Assembly: GCF_016908775.1 (NCBI RefSeq)
Contig: NZ_JAFBEP010000017.1
Location: 1 to 64,000, forward strand
Length of the DNA stretch: 64,000 bases
Direction: 5' to 3'
Source: Defluviitalea raffinosedens
Lineage (GTDB): Bacteria > Bacillota > Clostridia > Lachnospirales > Defluviitaleaceae
The notes below the pieces were generated by a model that saw only the letters and a program-made list of their open reading frames with translations, did no database searches and was not told the origin of the DNA. Both the position numbers and the translations under genes were made by a program. How positions within the stretch are numbered: position 1 is the stretch's first letter; the number at the start of each line of letters is the position of its first letter. Positions 63,136 to 64,000 of the stretch are shown in pieces.

Positions 63136-64000
63136 TTATCTGAAAACACTTAATCCTTGTTGATCTAACTCTTTTACTTTCTTTATAATGCTATTTAATA
63201 TCTCAATAATTTCACCGGACATTTGCTCAGCTTTTCTCAAAGTGTTCACACATGCATTTTGATTTTTTTCTTCAATGGCATCCATAATATCCAGAGCCAG
63301 TTTATGCAAATTATTGTGAACGGCATCAATTTTTTCCCAATCTTCTTTAAGTGTCGGATGTTCGATTTTGGTAGAATGATAAAAATGACCGAATTTGCAT
63401 TTGCGTCCACTTGTCTGTATTGGCATTAATTGTTGATCCTCAACCATCTGCTTTAATGTATCTACCCATTTGATATGAGCATCTATTGCTTCCTCAATTT
63501 TTGCTATAAAGTCTTCATTTGACAGTGGATGGGCGCCTTCATTTACCGCTTCCATTAATTGTTTAACTATTTCAGAAACGTTGTCATCAACTTTTCCAAT
63601 ATAGTTGGCATAATTATGAGCTTTGTCTGAGTCTTCTGCAACTTTTTTTGCCATATGGCTGATATTTTCTGATTCTGTTGCAACAACTGTCATTGCCGTA
63701 GAAATTTCTTGTGAAGAAGCATTGATTTGCTGCATCATGCTGGCCAGTTCCGAGATGGTTTTTACAGTCATTTCAAGATGATTTACACTTTCTTTAAATG
63801 AATGATTTACTACTTCGAGTTTTTGTGACATGTCAGACATAGAGGAAATGGTATGATTCACACTTTCCATCCCTTCATTCGTTGCAGTTCTTATATTTCC
63901 AGTAAACATTTGCATTTCTTCTAATTTGGTTTTAGTATCTGATGCCAACTTTCGAATTTCTTCTGCAACTACAGAAAATCCTCTTCCATGTTCCCCGGCT
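63136..64000 (-). CDS. Methyl-accepting chemotaxis protein with C-terminal CZB zinc-binding domain, partial
   Basis: The gene runs off the right window edge and shows the C-terminal 288 or so residues. The first visible part, AGEHGRGFSVVAEEIRKLA, is the conserved signalling tip that contacts CheA and CheW. A short helical stretch follows, then the CZB (chemoreceptor zinc-binding) domain: HIKWVDTLKQM, CKFGHFYHSTKIEHP and VHNNLHKLALDI carry the expected zinc ligands His, Cys, His and His. The N-terminal sensing part is not in the window, so membrane location is unknown. CZB domains sense zinc or hypochlorous acid. Confidence 0.92.
   Translation of the reverse strand, partial: AGEHGRGFSVVAEEIRKLASDTKTKLEEMQMFTGNIRTATNEGMESVNHTISSMSDMSQKLEVVNHSFKESVNHLEMTVKTISELASMMQQINASSQEISTAMTVVATESENISHMAKKVAEDSDKAHNYANYIGKVDDNVSEIVKQLMEAVNEGAHPLSNEDFIAKIEEAIDAHIKWVDTLKQMVEDQQLMPIQTSGRKCKFGHFYHSTKIEHPTLKEDWEKIDAVHNNLHKLALDIMDAIEEKNQNACVNTLRKAEQMSGEIIEILNSIIKKVKELDQQGLSVFR

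Overview
The window looks like chromosome of a low-GC, spore-forming anaerobic Firmicute, most likely a clostridium of the Lachnospirales type. The support is AT-rich DNA, strong AGGAGG ribosome sites, SpoIVA with a sigma-E-like promoter, a CIRCE operator, a DivIVA/SepF division cluster, a CZB-type chemoreceptor, and a gene order that follows the Bacillus subtilis rpmF-smc-ffh-rplS-rnhB and ylmE-divIVA-lspA-pyrR blocks. The species cannot be named from the sequence.

Region 1 (1-2,640): the end of a probable IS3-family element abuts a 5'-truncated pta, followed by intact ackA, then DUF177-rpmF behind a near-perfect housekeeping promoter. Region 2 (2,697-21,540) is a dense housekeeping stretch: plsX, acpP, rnc, smc, ftsY, ylxM, ffh, rpsP, khpA, rimM, trmD, rplS, three tandem signal peptidase genes, rbgA, rnhB, a YbaK-type deacylase, a CIRCE-controlled hsp20, a FliK-like/FlhB-tail pair (ylqG/ylqH position), yraN and pgeF. 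Region 3 (21,634-27,680): DUF512, der, plsY, gpsA and spoIVA. PlsX, PlsY, GpsA and AcpP together cover early phosphatidic acid synthesis. Region 4 (27,855-37,526): a small DUF6465 gene, an orphan HlyD-like protein, yggS, sepF, yggT, an S4-domain gene, divIVA, aroB (where B. subtilis has ileS), a TraR/DksA zinc-finger gene, lspA, rluD, pyrR and an M29 aminopeptidase.

Region 5 (37,650-45,787) is accessory transport: a Yip1-like protein with a MacA/ABC/MacB-type tripartite exporter, DUF92, PutP and an ArsB/NhaD-type permease. Region 6 (46,008-54,002) is the most unusual part. An OmpR/histidine kinase pair precedes five genes: a lipoprotein binding protein, two MalF/MalG-like permeases, a HlyD-like adaptor and a degenerate FtsX/MacB-like permease. 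There is no ATPase gene. Four 11-bp direct repeats upstream of the binding protein look like an OmpR-family operator.

Region 7 (54,037-56,940): a promoter, a yybP-ykoY (Mn2+) riboswitch whose 3' strand is shared with a terminator, and a P2-type cation ATPase, so this pump is probably a Mn2+/Ca2+ exporter. Region 8 (minus strand, 57,030-62,020): a complete LivKHMGF-type ABC importer with its own promoter. The window ends with a spermidine/diamine-type GNAT acetyltransferase and the 3' part of a CZB-domain chemoreceptor on the minus strand. No tRNA, rRNA or CRISPR array was seen.
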